Shown here: positions 10,484-21,699 of the stretch, piece by piece
Position numbering within the stretch: position 1 is the stretch's first letter
Layout of the letters: every line of letters starts with the position of its first letter
Assembly (NCBI GenBank): GCA_002286855.1
Contig: NRSV01000025.1
Span: 248,001 to 312,000, forward strand
Direction of reading: 5' to 3'
From: Bipolaris cookei
Taxonomy: Eukaryota > Ascomycota > Dothideomycetes > Pleosporales > Pleosporaceae
Length of the DNA stretch: 64,000 bases
The notes under the pieces: generated by a model
What the model saw: the letters and a program-made list of their open reading frames with translations, nothing else
What the model was told of the DNA's origin: nothing
The model's database searches: none
Program-made: the position numbers and the translations under genes

Positions 10484-13060
10484 ATGAGCATGACACCTAT
10501 CCACGAGCTCAACAACCCCGGTCCACTGCATCGCAGTAATCACCGGCAGCCCGCATGCGGAGCTAAAACTGCACGATACGATTCCCACGCTGCTGCCATG
10601 GATGCATTTCATCGAGGGAATGCGAATCCCCAAGCTTTTTCGCTTCATGCACTACGTCAAGAGTCCTTTACCCATCAAAAAGCCTTGGTCGACACAGGCT
10701 CATCACGTTTGCAAGCAAGTAGTCAGCCGGGCTTCGCGCCAGACCGTAGTGGTTGCACCCGTCATTACAACTCCGGAATAGACGACGTTCAAGACTGCCC
10801 CAGGCAACAGTACACAAGAGGTAGAGCTGTGCCTATCAATCTTGCATATCGGCTCGCAAATCGATCCAATGGCGTCCCTCTTGCCACAATTGTTGAGCAA
10901 GGTTCCTGCTCCACGCTAAATCCCCAGGGCTCCCTCCTCACTGTCTGTCCATTTGCCTCGCTGCAGGTGGTGGAAAATATCTCACCCAGCTACTCTGCTT
11001 TACCCAAGGCCTCGCCAGGTCCCAATGGGCGTGCTCTCCAGCTCAATATAGAAAATGGCCAGCCAGAGCCAGTTCTGGATCCAACCACTCGAGAGTTCTC
11101 CAAGCCATCTTACAAGGATATCGGCAGCTTGTCTCCGCAGGATAAAATCACCACTCCATCTTTACAGACCATTTTAGATCGCGCGCGAGCTATACAACAT
11201 CAAACAGGGGGGATAGACTGTGACAGAAATAGCAAAAATGTCAAGGATCTTGTCCGTGGTGTACTTCACAACGCCCGAGCTGTCTCACGAACCCGGTCCA
11301 GGTCGTCCTCAATGCATACACCTGTCACTGAAAATCATCATAACCGGCGAGAGACGAGCAATCATAACCCAAATAGTCAGTTATGTGGCCCTAATAGGTT
11401 CGAGTCGGAAAACAAGGTGTTATTTGCGCCAGCTGGTGTACCTTTTGTGCCCCTGGGCGTGACTCAACTGCCAGCTCATCAACATCAAAACAGGGATAGG
11501 TGGACTTTGAAGACAGCCTTTAAACCTTCGGCTCATCTAAACAAGGATATGCGGCATCTGCTCTCGTCACACACCCAACTCGGAGCTACACATCCGTTGT
11601 CAAAACCTTCTACTGGAAAAGAGGGCTGTTACGACAATGTCTCGAAAATCTCAACCCAAAGAGGGAGTTCCAATATAGAAGGGAATTCCTTCTGTGGCGT
11701 CTCTGTGTCAAGTAATGGCACTCATTCCTTAACAGAGGTTGATTGTGCAGGGGGCGCTAGTCAAAATTCCAGCTTTTGTAGCACTGTGTCCACATCTTAT
11801 TCCGGTAGTGTAGTTGGTGTAGATGTCGATCTTCAATATGAATTTCCTCAGAAGATATGCCGCTCGCATCCATCTACACCCGTAGCGCCGGTATGGTTCA
11901 CTCCGCAGGTGGTAGAGTCGGAGCAACATGCTTCACTTTCTGGGTCTCCTGAAGCCAAACAGTCGCTGGAAACGAAACGATCATATCGGTCCATTACCTC
12001 ATCTGCTCTGTCAACTCTGCTTCCAATAGCAGCAGCCTCAGGAATCGTTCGCCGAAACTACGAGCCACCAAAAATATCATTCTTTTCGCCATCCGGTTGC
12101 CTGATCCAGCCAGAGAGCAGTTCCACACCCGGCACAACAAGCGCTTCCGACTTCAGCGACTCGCCCATAGCTAATGCATCCAGAAGCACAAACCCTACCC
12201 CTGCCTCCTATAGTATATTTCCAGCAACATGTCTACCTCCTCCACGACCTTCCCTGAGACCAATGACGACTCCACTCACATCTTCGGTACCGCTCCCTGC
12301 AAACTTGCGACACCACCACAACTACAGACGTCCTGAAAGTTTGCAGATCAATTCTGAAATAAGATACACGCATTCATTCAACAAGACTGGTCTGGCGGTC
12401 AAAGGATGTGACAGCATTGTACGGACCAGGACGCTCCCTGTCAACACTCAGACGCGCCAATCGCACGGAAAGACAAAAGCGCGCCATCAGTACAGAAGAG
12501 AAAGTTCGGTAAAGTTGTTCGAAGACAATGTCAGATCAAAAGCGAGGCCTCGTAAAGTCCGATTGATGACAGTCATGAACACGACGACAGCGAAAGGAAG
12601 AAATCTTGGTAAGCAAGACGAAGCAATCATACACGCTAGCATCCCTCACAAACGGGAACGTGTATCCGTCGCTACTCCTGACAGGAAGCGCATACACAAC
12701 CGGCACGTAAGACGAGAAGGCAAGACAGGACTCCTCGGACCGGTAGCCGGACATGTGTTGCGCATCTGCTTCTGTCAGCCATACGACGGCGCAGGCAAGC
12801 CGACGCCTGATGTCGCCGCGAAAACCTTTTGCATAAAAAGCCACGCTAGCGAGATGCACGGAAAGTCAAATAGGGAAACACGTCCTATAACCGCAACGGA
12901 AACGCACGTCGTAGACGCCGTTCTACCTAACGCTCGGATCGTCACTGGCGTCAACCGGAATATCAACACCACCAACCGTATTCGCATGCGGATGAGCAGC
13001 CGCAGGAAATACGGCAATCTGACCATAAAATCCCATCTTTCGTGTCAGACTGTACTGTGA
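10484..13060 (+). CDS. Hypothetical protein, long disordered orphan
   Basis: An uninterrupted frame of 858 codons starting MSMTPIHELNNPG; a second ATG lies two codons further on. No family is recognised. The product is Ser/Thr/Pro/Asn-rich and low in hydrophobics, with no signal peptide or membrane span, so it is probably largely disordered. The C-terminal third becomes strongly basic (KARPRKVRLMTVMN, KRERVSVATPDRKR). It contains one compact, less disordered island, GPVAGHVLRICFCQPYDG, around residues 750-767, which is the best candidate for a conserved core. An open frame this long in about 50% GC DNA is unlikely by chance. A regulatory or nuclear role is possible from composition alone but is not shown. 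Confidence 0.7.
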   Translation: MSMTPIHELNNPGPLHRSNHRQPACGAKTARYDSHAAAMDAFHRGNANPQAFSLHALRQESFTHQKALVDTGSSRLQASSQPGFAPDRSGCTRHYNSGIDDVQDCPRQQYTRGRAVPINLAYRLANRSNGVPLATIVEQGSCSTLNPQGSLLTVCPFASLQVVENISPSYSALPKASPGPNGRALQLNIENGQPEPVLDPTTREFSKPSYKDIGSLSPQDKITTPSLQTILDRARAIQHQTGGIDCDRNSKNVKDLVRGVLHNARAVSRTRSRSSSMHTPVTENHHNRRETSNHNPNSQLCGPNRFESENKVLFAPAGVPFVPLGVTQLPAHQHQNRDRWTLKTAFKPSAHLNKDMRHLLSSHTQLGATHPLSKPSTGKEGCYDNVSKISTQRGSSNIEGNSFCGVSVSSNGTHSLTEVDCAGGASQNSSFCSTVSTSYSGSVVGVDVDLQYEFPQKICRSHPSTPVAPVWFTPQVVESEQHASLSGSPEAKQSLETKRSYRSITSSALSTLLPIAAASGIVRRNYEPPKISFFSPSGCLIQPESSSTPGTTSASDFSDSPIANASRSTNPTPASYSIFPATCLPPPRPSLRPMTTPLTSSVPLPANLRHHHNYRRPESLQINSEIRYTHSFNKTGLAVKGCDSIVRTRTLPVNTQTRQSHGKTKARHQYRRESSVKLFEDNVRSKARPRKVRLMTVMNTTTAKGRNLGKQDEAIIHASIPHKRERVSVATPDRKRIHNRHVRREGKTGLLGPVAGHVLRICFCQPYDGAGKPTPDVAAKTFCIKSHASEMHGKSNRETRPITATETHVVDAVLPNARIVTGVNRNINTTNRIRMRMSSRRKYGNLTIKSHLSCQTVL

Positions 13061-13792
13061 TAGCGCTATGAGGCCATATGCGTATGAGTGTGCGCGCGTG
13101 TGTGTGAGTGCGGGGTTAATTATGCGTCTCGGACACGAACGCCGCTGTCCATCCAACAACCATAGAATTTCTCTGTAGGCGTAATACTTCCCTCCCTTCC
13201 TTATCTCATCCCTCAGTTTAGGGGAGAACCAGGATCGGCACGTTCCATAGTCACCTCTAGTCTTTTTTTTCCTTAAATGACTGCAGGTTTCTGTTACTGA
13301 AACATTCCACATTACATACATACATATTAAGAAAGAATGAAAAATAAGCCAATCCCAGTTCTCTTACGCACACACACACTCTCTTTCTCTTTTTTTTTGG
13401 CTGGCTGGCTTACCACATACACACCCACCCACCCACTCGTGCATAAAAGAGCGTTTTCTGACATTTCCGCAAACGGGCATTCCGGGAGGGCTTACCCTTT
13501 TTCTGCTTTTTCTTCACGCTCAAATAGGCAGACTTGGCGCCAGGATCGTCCACCTTTGCCTGCGCGGCTGTCGTCAATGGGGGGAAAAGCAAAGATTCTT
13601 ATATCCGTTCCGTATCTTGGTGTGTGTATACGGTATAGTACATACATATGTAGATAGTTGTGGAGGGATGTGTGGGTGGATGTGGCTGCGTTGCCCATTT
13701 CTCGCATGCATACGTGTGTGATGCAGGAAACCCTGTATTCAGAGCTCTAGTACGGGGTACGTGAGGGTGTGCTTGTTTGTGCCTGTATGTGT

Positions 13793-13840
13793 GCTGGACT
13801 GGACTGAACTGGACTGGACTGGACTAGATTGGACTGGACT
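13793..13840. repeat. Pentanucleotide microsatellite (CTGGA)n, imperfect
   Basis: About nine to ten imperfect copies of CTGGA/GGACT follow one another, with a few substitutions (ACTGAACT, ACTAGATT). Confidence 0.85.
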
Positions 13841-14268
13841 GCGCAAAGCACACTAAAACAGCATAGCAATGTTGATAGAGGATTGATAAACCAATGGTTT
13901 CCGGGAAGATTATTGTATGAATTCACTCTATTACCCTCTTTTTTTTCTTTTTGTTCTTCCACTCCACTTTCCTTTGTGGTTTTCCCTGTTCACCCTTTTT
14001 CTCAATGCGGGAACTAACATGCTTGCGGCAATCATGCCTCGGCTTGTGTGACGTGTGACTGTCTGGGAAGGAATATACGGGAGGGGAAAAATGGAGGTCT
14101 CAGGGTTTTGCTTTTTAGACTCTTTCTAAGGGTGATGTGCATCATGGGCCGTAAGGGTGTGGGTGTCGCATTTGGTTGCGGCACTTGTTGTGAAGGATAT
14201 GATGCTTGTTTGTTATGATCCATGTATCGCCGACGTGGGAAGATGATGATAGGTATGGTGAGGGGCTG

Positions 14269-14290
14269 GTGTGTGTGTGTGTGTGTGTGT
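14269..14290. repeat. (GT)n microsatellite
   Basis: Eleven uninterrupted GT dinucleotides in an intergenic region. Confidence 0.9.
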
Positions 14291-16026
14291 GGAAAGTCGG
14301 CAGAAAAACAGTTGGCTTTCGGATTGGTAATGCAGGGCTTGTGGTTTTTTCTTTGCTTTACTTTGCCCTTATCAGATTGACGCGGGTGATCTTCTCCTAG
14401 GATGCGTATGGGTTGCTTTCATGTGGGGAAAAGAGACTTGGATGCATCATCGAAGACACTACTTAGGCAACAGCAAAAAGTATAGCCTGCATGTCTGAAT
14501 GTAGAACGGTGATTCTGGAAACGCTTGCGAAACGTCTAGATTTGATTTGGAAACATGTCGGCATTCCAGAGTGATTCCGACGGTATTCTCACTACGTGTG
14601 AATACGTATGCTAGTTCAATATACTTTGACGAATCGCCACAAGACACCTTTTGGCATACCGTCCAAAGAACGCATTGAAACCACCACAACTACATGATAC
14701 ACTACACTCCCCAAAACAACAAGTCATTCCCAAAAGAAAAAGAAAAGTGACAGCCCGGTTTGATCACACAGCAAGCATAACCACCTCAACGGTTTTCCGC
14801 ATCGGCGATTGCAACTTTTGTTTTGAACTTGAGCAAGACGTGCATAACAGTGGCGAGCCGACCAGCCGGCCGTATAGTTCCGAAACGGCAAAAAAAACAA
14901 AAGCTAGGCTTGTAAAGCCACTTGTTACGAAACAGCAAATAAAGGCGTTCCGTTCACACAGTAGGCGGGCTAACCCCGGCAGTCTGTGCATGGGACGGTA
15001 TGCACATCATAAAATCGGGGTGCCGAGTGTGACGGGCTGGAAACTTGTTTCTTGTTTTCCTTGACAGGGAGATGAGGGTGAAGGGGGGAAGCATTACGCG
15101 TGTTACAGGGCGTATCTTTTTTCTTTTTACGCTCCCCCACAGTTTGCGGGCAAAGCAATGGATTGCAAGTAAGCGTATTGTGGTGCACATACCACCATGT
15201 AGTCTATGCGGGGGGATGATGAGGTCGGGTAAAGAGAGAGACTGCGGCTGGAATGAGGAAAAGTGTTGCCATAAAGTGGTGCGATAAAGTGGTGTCATTC
15301 TCGACAAAGGGTCCAATTGCTCGTCTAGAAAATTAATGACTAGCTGAAATGTGTATCTCACTGCACAGTGGCGAACCAAAGAAGGGTGTACTAGACCTGG
15401 AGACAAATAACGAAAAGATTATAGCGTGAGGATGTGTGTGGGTTGGTGGGAGAAAAAAGGGTTCTTGATTGTATACAATTGTTTTTTGCCGACCCGAGTC
15501 CTGTGCATCCGCCAGCAACGGGATCACCGAGCAGGAGATGCTAAGATGTGCAGCTCTGTGCACTTGCACGGCTACACTTGCCGGAATTTGTACACCTAGT
15601 GTAAACGACTCGCAAAAGTCGCCACCGGGTGTCATGCTAACCCCTGCCTGCTCATCATGTCCAATGGCGATGGTTTCTTGTCGATCAATCCCCACCACCT
15701 CACTCACGCATTATCGACCCGAGGGCCTGGTAACGCACCTGCAGAACAGAATCCCATTCCGGATAAAATGATATGGGAATCCTTCACAAGGTCGTCAATT
15801 TCCTATTTTGAACGTATGCGCATGTTATGATGAGCACATGGAGAAGAAAAAGCAAATACCGTAGATGATGCTGACTTGTGGGCTTTGCTGCGCCCTGCAT
15901 GCTAGGGTAGGCGAAGAGGTTGTCGATCAGTCTCCTTGGTACCGCAAAGGGAAGTGATATTTGAAATATGGGCGAATCAGTGGAGCATGCCGCGGAGGGA
16001 CGATCAGCTAAGGTGCCATGTGTGGC

Positions 16027-17793
16027 TTAGTACGGATTGCTTGACTTGTCGGCCCAGAGGTCTTTCCAAAACTGCTTGAAGCCATACTGCTTCTCTCGAC
16101 GCTCATCTCGCACGCGGACGGGGCCGCCAATGATGTTATCGAGGACACTCCTCTGACTAGAAGTGTACCCAGTGTCTGTCTTCTTCGGCGGTCTCCGCGT
16201 CCGTTCGATGATGGCTGCAGGAAGCTGAGGCGCAACGTCGGCAAAGCACGAGTTCAGCTCGCGTTGGAGGTTGAAGTAGGGTCTTTTGGCTAACTCGGGT
16301 GCCTGCAGGTTGTAACTACGCGCTTTATCGTTGAGGTCCTTGATTACTACAGCTAGATAGCTGCCTTCAATACGCTCCCAGTCTGGATCGCGGAAAGGAT
16401 GCGACGCTGGAGGCACTGTTGCTTCTAGAGTTTGAAGCGACAGTTCCATCGTTTCCTTCGAGACATCTTCCACAGAAACCACAGAGGGATTCTGGGCTAC
16501 AGCTTCCGGAGAAGCGTAAAGGGTGATCTTCTCAGCTACTACCTTTTCCACAATGATTGATTTAGAATTGGGATCTTCAGCTGGTGGAGATACTTTAAGT
16601 TCTCCAGATAACGAAATTTGAGACATATGACCATTGTCATTGGTGGTAAAAGTTTCCTGCTTCTTCCTCAATGGATTCAAAATAAGCTCAGCTTTGGCAT
16701 ATGCCTCAGCTCTCCTCACTTGCTCCACCAGCGAGCCACCTTTGCTGGCTATCATACGCGCCGCATGTCGCTTCCAGTCTGCGCGCAAACGAGTTCTGAA
16801 TTTCCTTGTTGCTGAGGTAAGTTCCTGTTGTTTCTCAATCCATGGCGGCACTATTTCCTGTCTTTGGATAATCTTATTCATGAAGTACTCGGTCGTATCG
16901 ATGAAGGGACTGGATGCATTGTAGTCCCGTTCGACATTGGCATTTTTGCCTCGAGGAATGTTCTTGAACTGTCCACGGGCAAGTGCATCCTCGATTCTCT
17001 TATTCGCAAGCGAAGCAAGACCTTGTATCGTTCCAGGGACAATGGCACGTGCACCGGGTTCAAATCGATCCTTGAGTTCTTGGAGCCGCTTCTCACGATC
17101 TGCAGCGTCGATGTCTCCGTTTTCTACTAATGTCGTATACACCAAACTCCTGTCGCGAGCATTCGCCAGCCGTAACCCACTGCTTCCCTTGCCACGCTTG
17201 TGGCCAGTATCGATCGAGCGTGGTGGTTGTATGCCAGGTACCTTTGGTGGACGGCCCAGTCGCATGGGTTTGTGAGCATCGTTCAGCATGCGCAAGCTGG
17301 CATCGTGGATGGATTCAGTGCCACTCCATGCGTAGGCAGTAGCAAGGTCGCGCGTGTGGCGAGAGGCAGAAGCAGGCAGCTCTGCCTCGGATGACTTAAG
17401 TTTGGCTGCGGCAATGCGCTGCTCTAACTGCGCCTTGAGATCCGCACTGAATCCAGCCTCTTCAACAGCTTTGATTGCCCCATGTCCACCAGACACCAAG
17501 GCTTCTTCGCTCATATTTCGTAATCGCCGGGTCAGAGCCCCCTCTTCCTTCTCTTCTCCATTCTTCCCAATTGAAATCCTCTCTTCTGGATCCTCAAGGC
17601 CATTGCCACCATTGTTGGGCTCCTTGTCCTGGGTTGCCGCCTGCCCATACCACCTCACATTGCCGCCTGCGACAGCCCGAACTGGGGCGAAGACATATGA
17701 TCTTCGTTTTGTGGGTAGGAAGCCTGCATAGATATATCGTCTGGGCAGCTTGGATACGGGCATACAAAGAGCTTCAGTAATGAACCGTATCAT
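16027..17793 (-). CDS. Mitochondrial DUF1992 / DNAJC28-like protein
   Basis: 588 residues from the ATG at 17793; an in-frame ATG 15 codons upstream (17838) is also possible but weaker. The N-terminus is basic and hydrophobic without acids (MIRFITEALCMPVSKLPRR), as in a mitochondrial presequence. Residues about 230-300 hold the DUF1992 signature: RFEPGARAIVPGTIQGLASL, then ANKRIEDALARGQFKNIPRG and FMNKIIQRQEIVPPWIEKQQ. This domain defines DNAJC28, which lacks a full J domain in many lineages; none is visible here. The rest is charged and helical. The C-terminus ends in KQFWKDLWADKSSNPY. Molecular function is poorly defined. Single exon. Confidence 0.85.
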   Translation of the reverse strand: MIRFITEALCMPVSKLPRRYIYAGFLPTKRRSYVFAPVRAVAGGNVRWYGQAATQDKEPNNGGNGLEDPEERISIGKNGEEKEEGALTRRLRNMSEEALVSGGHGAIKAVEEAGFSADLKAQLEQRIAAAKLKSSEAELPASASRHTRDLATAYAWSGTESIHDASLRMLNDAHKPMRLGRPPKVPGIQPPRSIDTGHKRGKGSSGLRLANARDRSLVYTTLVENGDIDAADREKRLQELKDRFEPGARAIVPGTIQGLASLANKRIEDALARGQFKNIPRGKNANVERDYNASSPFIDTTEYFMNKIIQRQEIVPPWIEKQQELTSATRKFRTRLRADWKRHAARMIASKGGSLVEQVRRAEAYAKAELILNPLRKKQETFTTNDNGHMSQISLSGELKVSPPAEDPNSKSIIVEKVVAEKITLYASPEAVAQNPSVVSVEDVSKETMELSLQTLEATVPPASHPFRDPDWERIEGSYLAVVIKDLNDKARSYNLQAPELAKRPYFNLQRELNSCFADVAPQLPAAIIERTRRPPKKTDTGYTSSQRSVLDNIIGGPVRVRDERREKQYGFKQFWKDLWADKSSNPY

Positions 17794-17944
17794 GGCAAAG
17801 GAATGGATCGGAATGCATAGTAACTCTAAATAATGCATCTCTCACGTCATGAAGATAAGTTCAAAGATTAGCGCGTCGTCGTTATCGATAGCGGACTTCT
17901 GCCGAGGCTCTCCCGCGGGCGATTGAGCCTCGCACTTACGTCTA

Positions 17945-17994
17945 ACGTGTTTCACCACGAGCGGGCCACCCCACCGAGCGGGCCACCTCCCCGC
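17945..17994 (+). repeat. Left terminal inverted repeat of Fot1-like copy 1
   Basis: It pairs with 19736-19786 on the opposite strand. The pairing has a 1-bp indel after ACGTGTTTCACCA and a few mismatches near the inner edge. Confidence 0.9.
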
Positions 17995-18024
17995 ATTATC
18001 CTACCTTCACAACAATAACGCGTG

Positions 18025-19667
18025 ATGTCTCAACAACCACGACTCCAGAAAAGCTATACTGAAGCTGATGTACAAATTGTAGTCTCTGAGCTTACTAGAA
18101 ACCAAATTCAAAGTATTCGACGTGCTGCTTACCTCTATAGTATCCCACGTACAACAACCCAGCGACAACGCGACGGGAAGCACTATCGACGCGATTGTGA
18201 GGCGAACTGCAAGCGCCTAACAAAATTAAAAGAGGAGGCTATTACTAGGCGTGTAATAGCTGAGTCTGAGCGAGGACTACCCTGTGGGAGAGACGACGTG
18301 CGAGATATGGCCAATAGACTGCTCCGAGAGCGCGGCGGAGAGGAGGTTGGCAAGAACTGGGTTGACAGGTTTGTCCAGCACAATCCTGAGCTGCGTACGC
18401 ATCGCAGCCGTCCATACGATCGCTAGTGAGCTCTCTGCGAAGACCCAGCGCTTATTAAGGGCTGGTTCGAGCTGGTTCACAATACGAAGGCGAAGTACGG
18501 TATCGTAGATGAAGATATCTATAACTTTGATGAGACTGGCTTCATTGTGGGCAAGATTTTATCACAGTCAGTTATCACGGGCTCAGACAAACCAGGAAGA
18601 ACAAAGCAGATCCAGCCAGGCAATCGTGAGTGGGTTACGTTGATCCAGGGCGTTGGCGCAACAGGCAAGCGTATCCCAGCGTTTCTCATCTTCGCAGGCA
18701 GGGTTCTGATCTCCACCTGGTTCACGGAGGATCTGCCACGCGACTGGGTAATCCAAGTTAGTCCTACCGGCTGGACGAACAACGATCTAGCGCTTAACTG
18801 GCTTCGTCACTTCGATTCCCATGCGCGCCCTGTGGGGACGCATAGGCTGCTCATTATTGACGGCCACGAGAGCCACTGCTTGGTAGCTTTCCGAGATCTC
18901 TGCGAAGAGATGAAGATGATACTCTTCTGTATGTCTCCCCACTCGTCGCACCTCTTACAGCCTCTTGATGTGGGCTGCTTCTCGCCGTTGAAGCGCGCGT
19001 ACGGTGATGCTATCTCAGTCTTGGCACGCAATCGCATCCACCATATCAGCAAAGAAACCTTCCTACCAGCGTTCAAAAAGGCCCATTACAAGGCTATTAC
19101 ACCAGAAAATATCCGTAGAGGGTTTCGAGGTGCTGGGCTTACACCACACGATTATCGCGTTGTTTTATCACAGCTTGACGTCGTGCTGCGTACGCCGACT
19201 CCACCAGCGCAAGAGACCACTACCTGGGGAGCCGAAAACGCCGGGCAACACGCGCGAAATGGAGGCGCAGGCTACGCTTATTCGAAACCGTATGCAAATC
19301 CAGTAAGGGTCTCCTACAACTTCTCTTAAGGAGCAGATGCAGCAGTTAAGTAAGGGAGCCCAGCAGATCACTCATAATATGGTGTTGATGCAGGAAACTT
19401 GATCGCCTTGAAGCTACGATTAGTGAAGCAACGAAGCGAAAAACTCGTAAGAGGCGCTACGTACAGCCAGAGGGGTCGCAGACAGTTGGCCAGATAGCTG
19501 ATCAGATCGCTGAGGTAGAGGGTAGTAGCTCTAATGAGGATGCAACGTCTGCGAAGAGGGTGCGCAGTGAACGGCGCTGCGGGCGTTGTAGCCAAATTGG
19601 ACACAACTCCCGTACGTGCCAAGTAGATTTAGAGGATATAGAGGATAGCGACGCGTCTGAAGAGTAA
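18025..19667 (+). pseudogene. Fot1/pogo-like transposase, disrupted
   Basis: DDE-superfamily transposase relic. The N-terminal helix-turn-helix part starts MSQQPRLQKSYTEAD and runs to SRPYDR. Two adjacent in-frame stops, TAG TGA, then sit at 18424-18429; the related copy at 29 kb has CAG CGA there, so both are C-to-T changes. The same frame continues with the catalytic motifs NFDETGF, LLIIDGHESH and LQPLDVGCF. Near 19,220 the frame shifts. The C-terminal part follows in another frame with further stops and ends in the zinc knuckle RRCGRCSQIGHNSRTC before TAA at 19667. It cannot make a full transposase. Confidence 0.9.
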
Positions 19668-19735
19668 TATCTTATTCTACTTAGTAAGAAAAATTGTGGT
19701 GGTGTTGCGTAATACTATTGCAAAGGTAGAATATC

Positions 19736-19786
19736 GTGGGGAAATGGCCCGCTCGGTGGGGTGGCCCGCTCGATGGTGAAACACGT
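19736..19786 (-). repeat. Right terminal inverted repeat of Fot1-like copy 1
   Basis: Reverse complement of the left TIR at 17945-17994. It ends at the TA duplication 19787-19788. Confidence 0.9.
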
Positions 19787-19788
19787 TA

Positions 19789-20526
19789 ATGCATTAGCTT
19801 ACATTTAAGCTATGTGTCGTCCGCTCCTTACTTGCTGCTAATGTCAACTTGTCAGTTTTGTCGAGAAATGACGTGGGTCCACGCTGCGTCAAACCATAAC
19901 AGGAGTACGAGACCTCACTTCTATTAACCCTCAATTTCTAGCTATGCAACTATTCAAGGCAATCATCATGATCGGTAGAGGCCTACAGATACGCTAAGCT
20001 TCGCGGTAGGAAGATGATCTGTTGATTGGATCTTGATGAAACCAGGTCTCAGATCCGGGCAGTAAGTCCAGGGATGACTTTAGGGGTTTTCGAAGTCTGC
20101 CTTATAAACTACTCGAAAACGGCTCTTTATTTGCCTCGCATGCATCTACAGGGTACTATCTCAAATGGATTTACCACGTTGCGCTTGAGACCTTTGAGCA
20201 GTCACTGTTGATTGGACGGCCAGTATTAAAGTCCCGATACGAGAAATGCGAGCAGCTCAGCCTCCACAACAAAGCTTGGCGCAATTAACTATGAGATGTA
20301 CAAGTAACACGAATATTAAAGCATGTAATCGGTTTTCTGTTCTTCTGAGCTAACACATAAAAATGCCCAATGAGATATCCAGTGCGTCGGCAGAAATTAC
20401 ATACAGACATGGAAGAGCAGAAGCATACCATTGTGATTTCTGAGAGCGAGCAGGAAGATCCAAAGGTAGATAAACACCAGCAAACCCGTTTCTATCATTT
20501 GGTTTTCTGACATACCATAGACCACT
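19789..20526. other. Intergenic region between transposon copy 1 and the 390-residue gene
   Basis: AT-richer sequence with only short frames; no gene is supported. It should contain the promoter of the gene at 20527. Confidence 0.5.
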
Positions 20527-21699
20527 ATGACAAACGTCACGCCTGTATCCCCACTTGACGACATCAAAATCAATCATGTTCCTACAAACGCGATTTTGCA
20601 GTCTGAGAATGCCGCCAACCTACGATCAACTTTCCACGTATACGCTAAGCATGAATGTCACAAATGTATTTCGCCAGTGATAGATCCAGGAAAAGAGAGA
20701 TGGTGTGGCCCAAATCGAAAAGAACAAAAAGCGAAGCGTTTGCAGAAACAAGAGCACAAAAAATCCGGACTGCCCCTTGTTGAGCCGGATGATACTGCCT
20801 TCTTTATGCATCAACCATACCTGTCGTTCCATGCGCCACCTCGGGTCCTGTACATGGGCAGTAGCAAATACACAGCGAAGCCTGCTGTTCTTATACACGA
20901 CGGTTGTTTCTGGAGAAAGTACAAGCTACAATTAGGACCGTCAATTAGCCAACCAGGTGTAATTGACCTGCGCGGCGTAGTCTCATGGCGCCACAATGGA
21001 GGCGACAAGAAGGCACTCAAGGCTGATGATCATAAGCTTAAGGGCTACAAAGTCAGAGGATGGAGGCTTTGGGGAGAAACGGGAAAGAAATATGTGCATG
21101 CTATCAAAGCGAACCGAGAGGCAGGTAAAGGCCATGATCCCGATGTGTTGGAAGTCAAGGGCCCTGAATCTGAGAAACCCGCGGTAGCCGAAGAGGTCGT
21201 TCACTTGCGATGGATGAGTCCATTGTCTCGCCATACTCGATGCTATCATTTCCACTACATGGACATTGATTTTTACTGGAAAGGAACGGCTTCGGTCAGC
21301 GAATCGCGAGCTTGTGGTCTGTTCTTGCGCTTCAATCACTTGAAGCTCGTTGCCAGACTCCCAATCGTTGACGACAAGAAGCATGAACAGGATGAGCTGT
21401 GTTTGGGGAAATATACGTGCTCTATTGCAGCCAAGAAGAATGGCACTCTGGAGTTTTTCGAGGACGCAATTTTGCGTTTGGTCGATGCATATGCCCCCTC
21501 AATGCTCGGCTTGAGCTCTGGCGAGGGGCAATTGGAGGAGAACATGAGAAACGAGAGAGTATTGAGGTTGAGGAAAAGTATGATATACCAAGTATTCATG
21601 GCCACAGCGATGTGCATGATCCGGAGTGAAAAGGAGAAGAGGCACACGCTGTTAGAGCTGTTGACGGCTATAGCAGAAGGTGGAAGCTCGGGGGCGTGA
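20527..21699 (+). CDS. Hypothetical protein (390 residues)
   Basis: Single-exon frame starting MTNVTPVSPLDD. No function is recognised. Near residues 40-75 a Cys/His cluster and basic stretch appear (AKHECHKCISPV, then CGPNRKEQKAKRLQKQEHKK), possibly zinc-binding or nuclear-targeting. The central part is globular with many aromatics (GCFWRKYKLQLGP, GWRLWGETGKKYVHAI). A striking motif, YHFHYMDIDFYWKGT, lies near residue 250. The end is helical and Arg/Lys/Glu-rich. There is no signal peptide or clear membrane span. The size and even globular composition support a real gene. It sits between a dead transposon and the RRF gene, all on the plus strand. Confidence 0.72.
   Translation: MTNVTPVSPLDDIKINHVPTNAILQSENAANLRSTFHVYAKHECHKCISPVIDPGKERWCGPNRKEQKAKRLQKQEHKKSGLPLVEPDDTAFFMHQPYLSFHAPPRVLYMGSSKYTAKPAVLIHDGCFWRKYKLQLGPSISQPGVIDLRGVVSWRHNGGDKKALKADDHKLKGYKVRGWRLWGETGKKYVHAIKANREAGKGHDPDVLEVKGPESEKPAVAEEVVHLRWMSPLSRHTRCYHFHYMDIDFYWKGTASVSESRACGLFLRFNHLKLVARLPIVDDKKHEQDELCLGKYTCSIAAKKNGTLEFFEDAILRLVDAYAPSMLGLSSGEGQLEENMRNERVLRLRKSMIYQVFMATAMCMIRSEKEKRHTLLELLTAIAEGGSSGA

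Larger units (their letters stand above)
13061..16026. other. Long intergenic region between convergent genes, with simple repeats
   Basis: Nearly 3 kb between the 3' ends of the 858-residue orphan and the DUF1992 gene. It is rich in T/C and G/T low-complexity tracts and holds two clear microsatellites (13793-13840 and 14269-14290). Open frames of up to about 150 codons occur on both strands but show no domain or splice logic. It may hold long 3' UTRs or a non-coding RNA; nothing specific can be assigned. Confidence 0.5.
17945..19786 (+). mobile_element. Fot1/pogo-like DNA transposon, full length but inactivated (copy 1)
   Basis: A 1842-bp element flanked by TA target-site duplications (17943-17944 and 19787-19788), with terminal inverted repeats of about 50 bp. 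The TIR starts ACGTGTTTCACCA and contains the 12-mer CGAGCGGGCCAC twice in direct orientation (17958-17969 and 17975-17986). The interior is one degraded transposase gene. TA duplication, DDD-type catalytic motifs and a C-terminal zinc knuckle place it with Fot1/pogo elements. Confidence 0.93.

Noticed and set aside
14651..15406. Frames of about 140-150 codons in the 13-16 kb interval
   Set aside because: Overlapping antisense frames of odd composition in a long AT/GT-rich intergenic region; no support for a protein.
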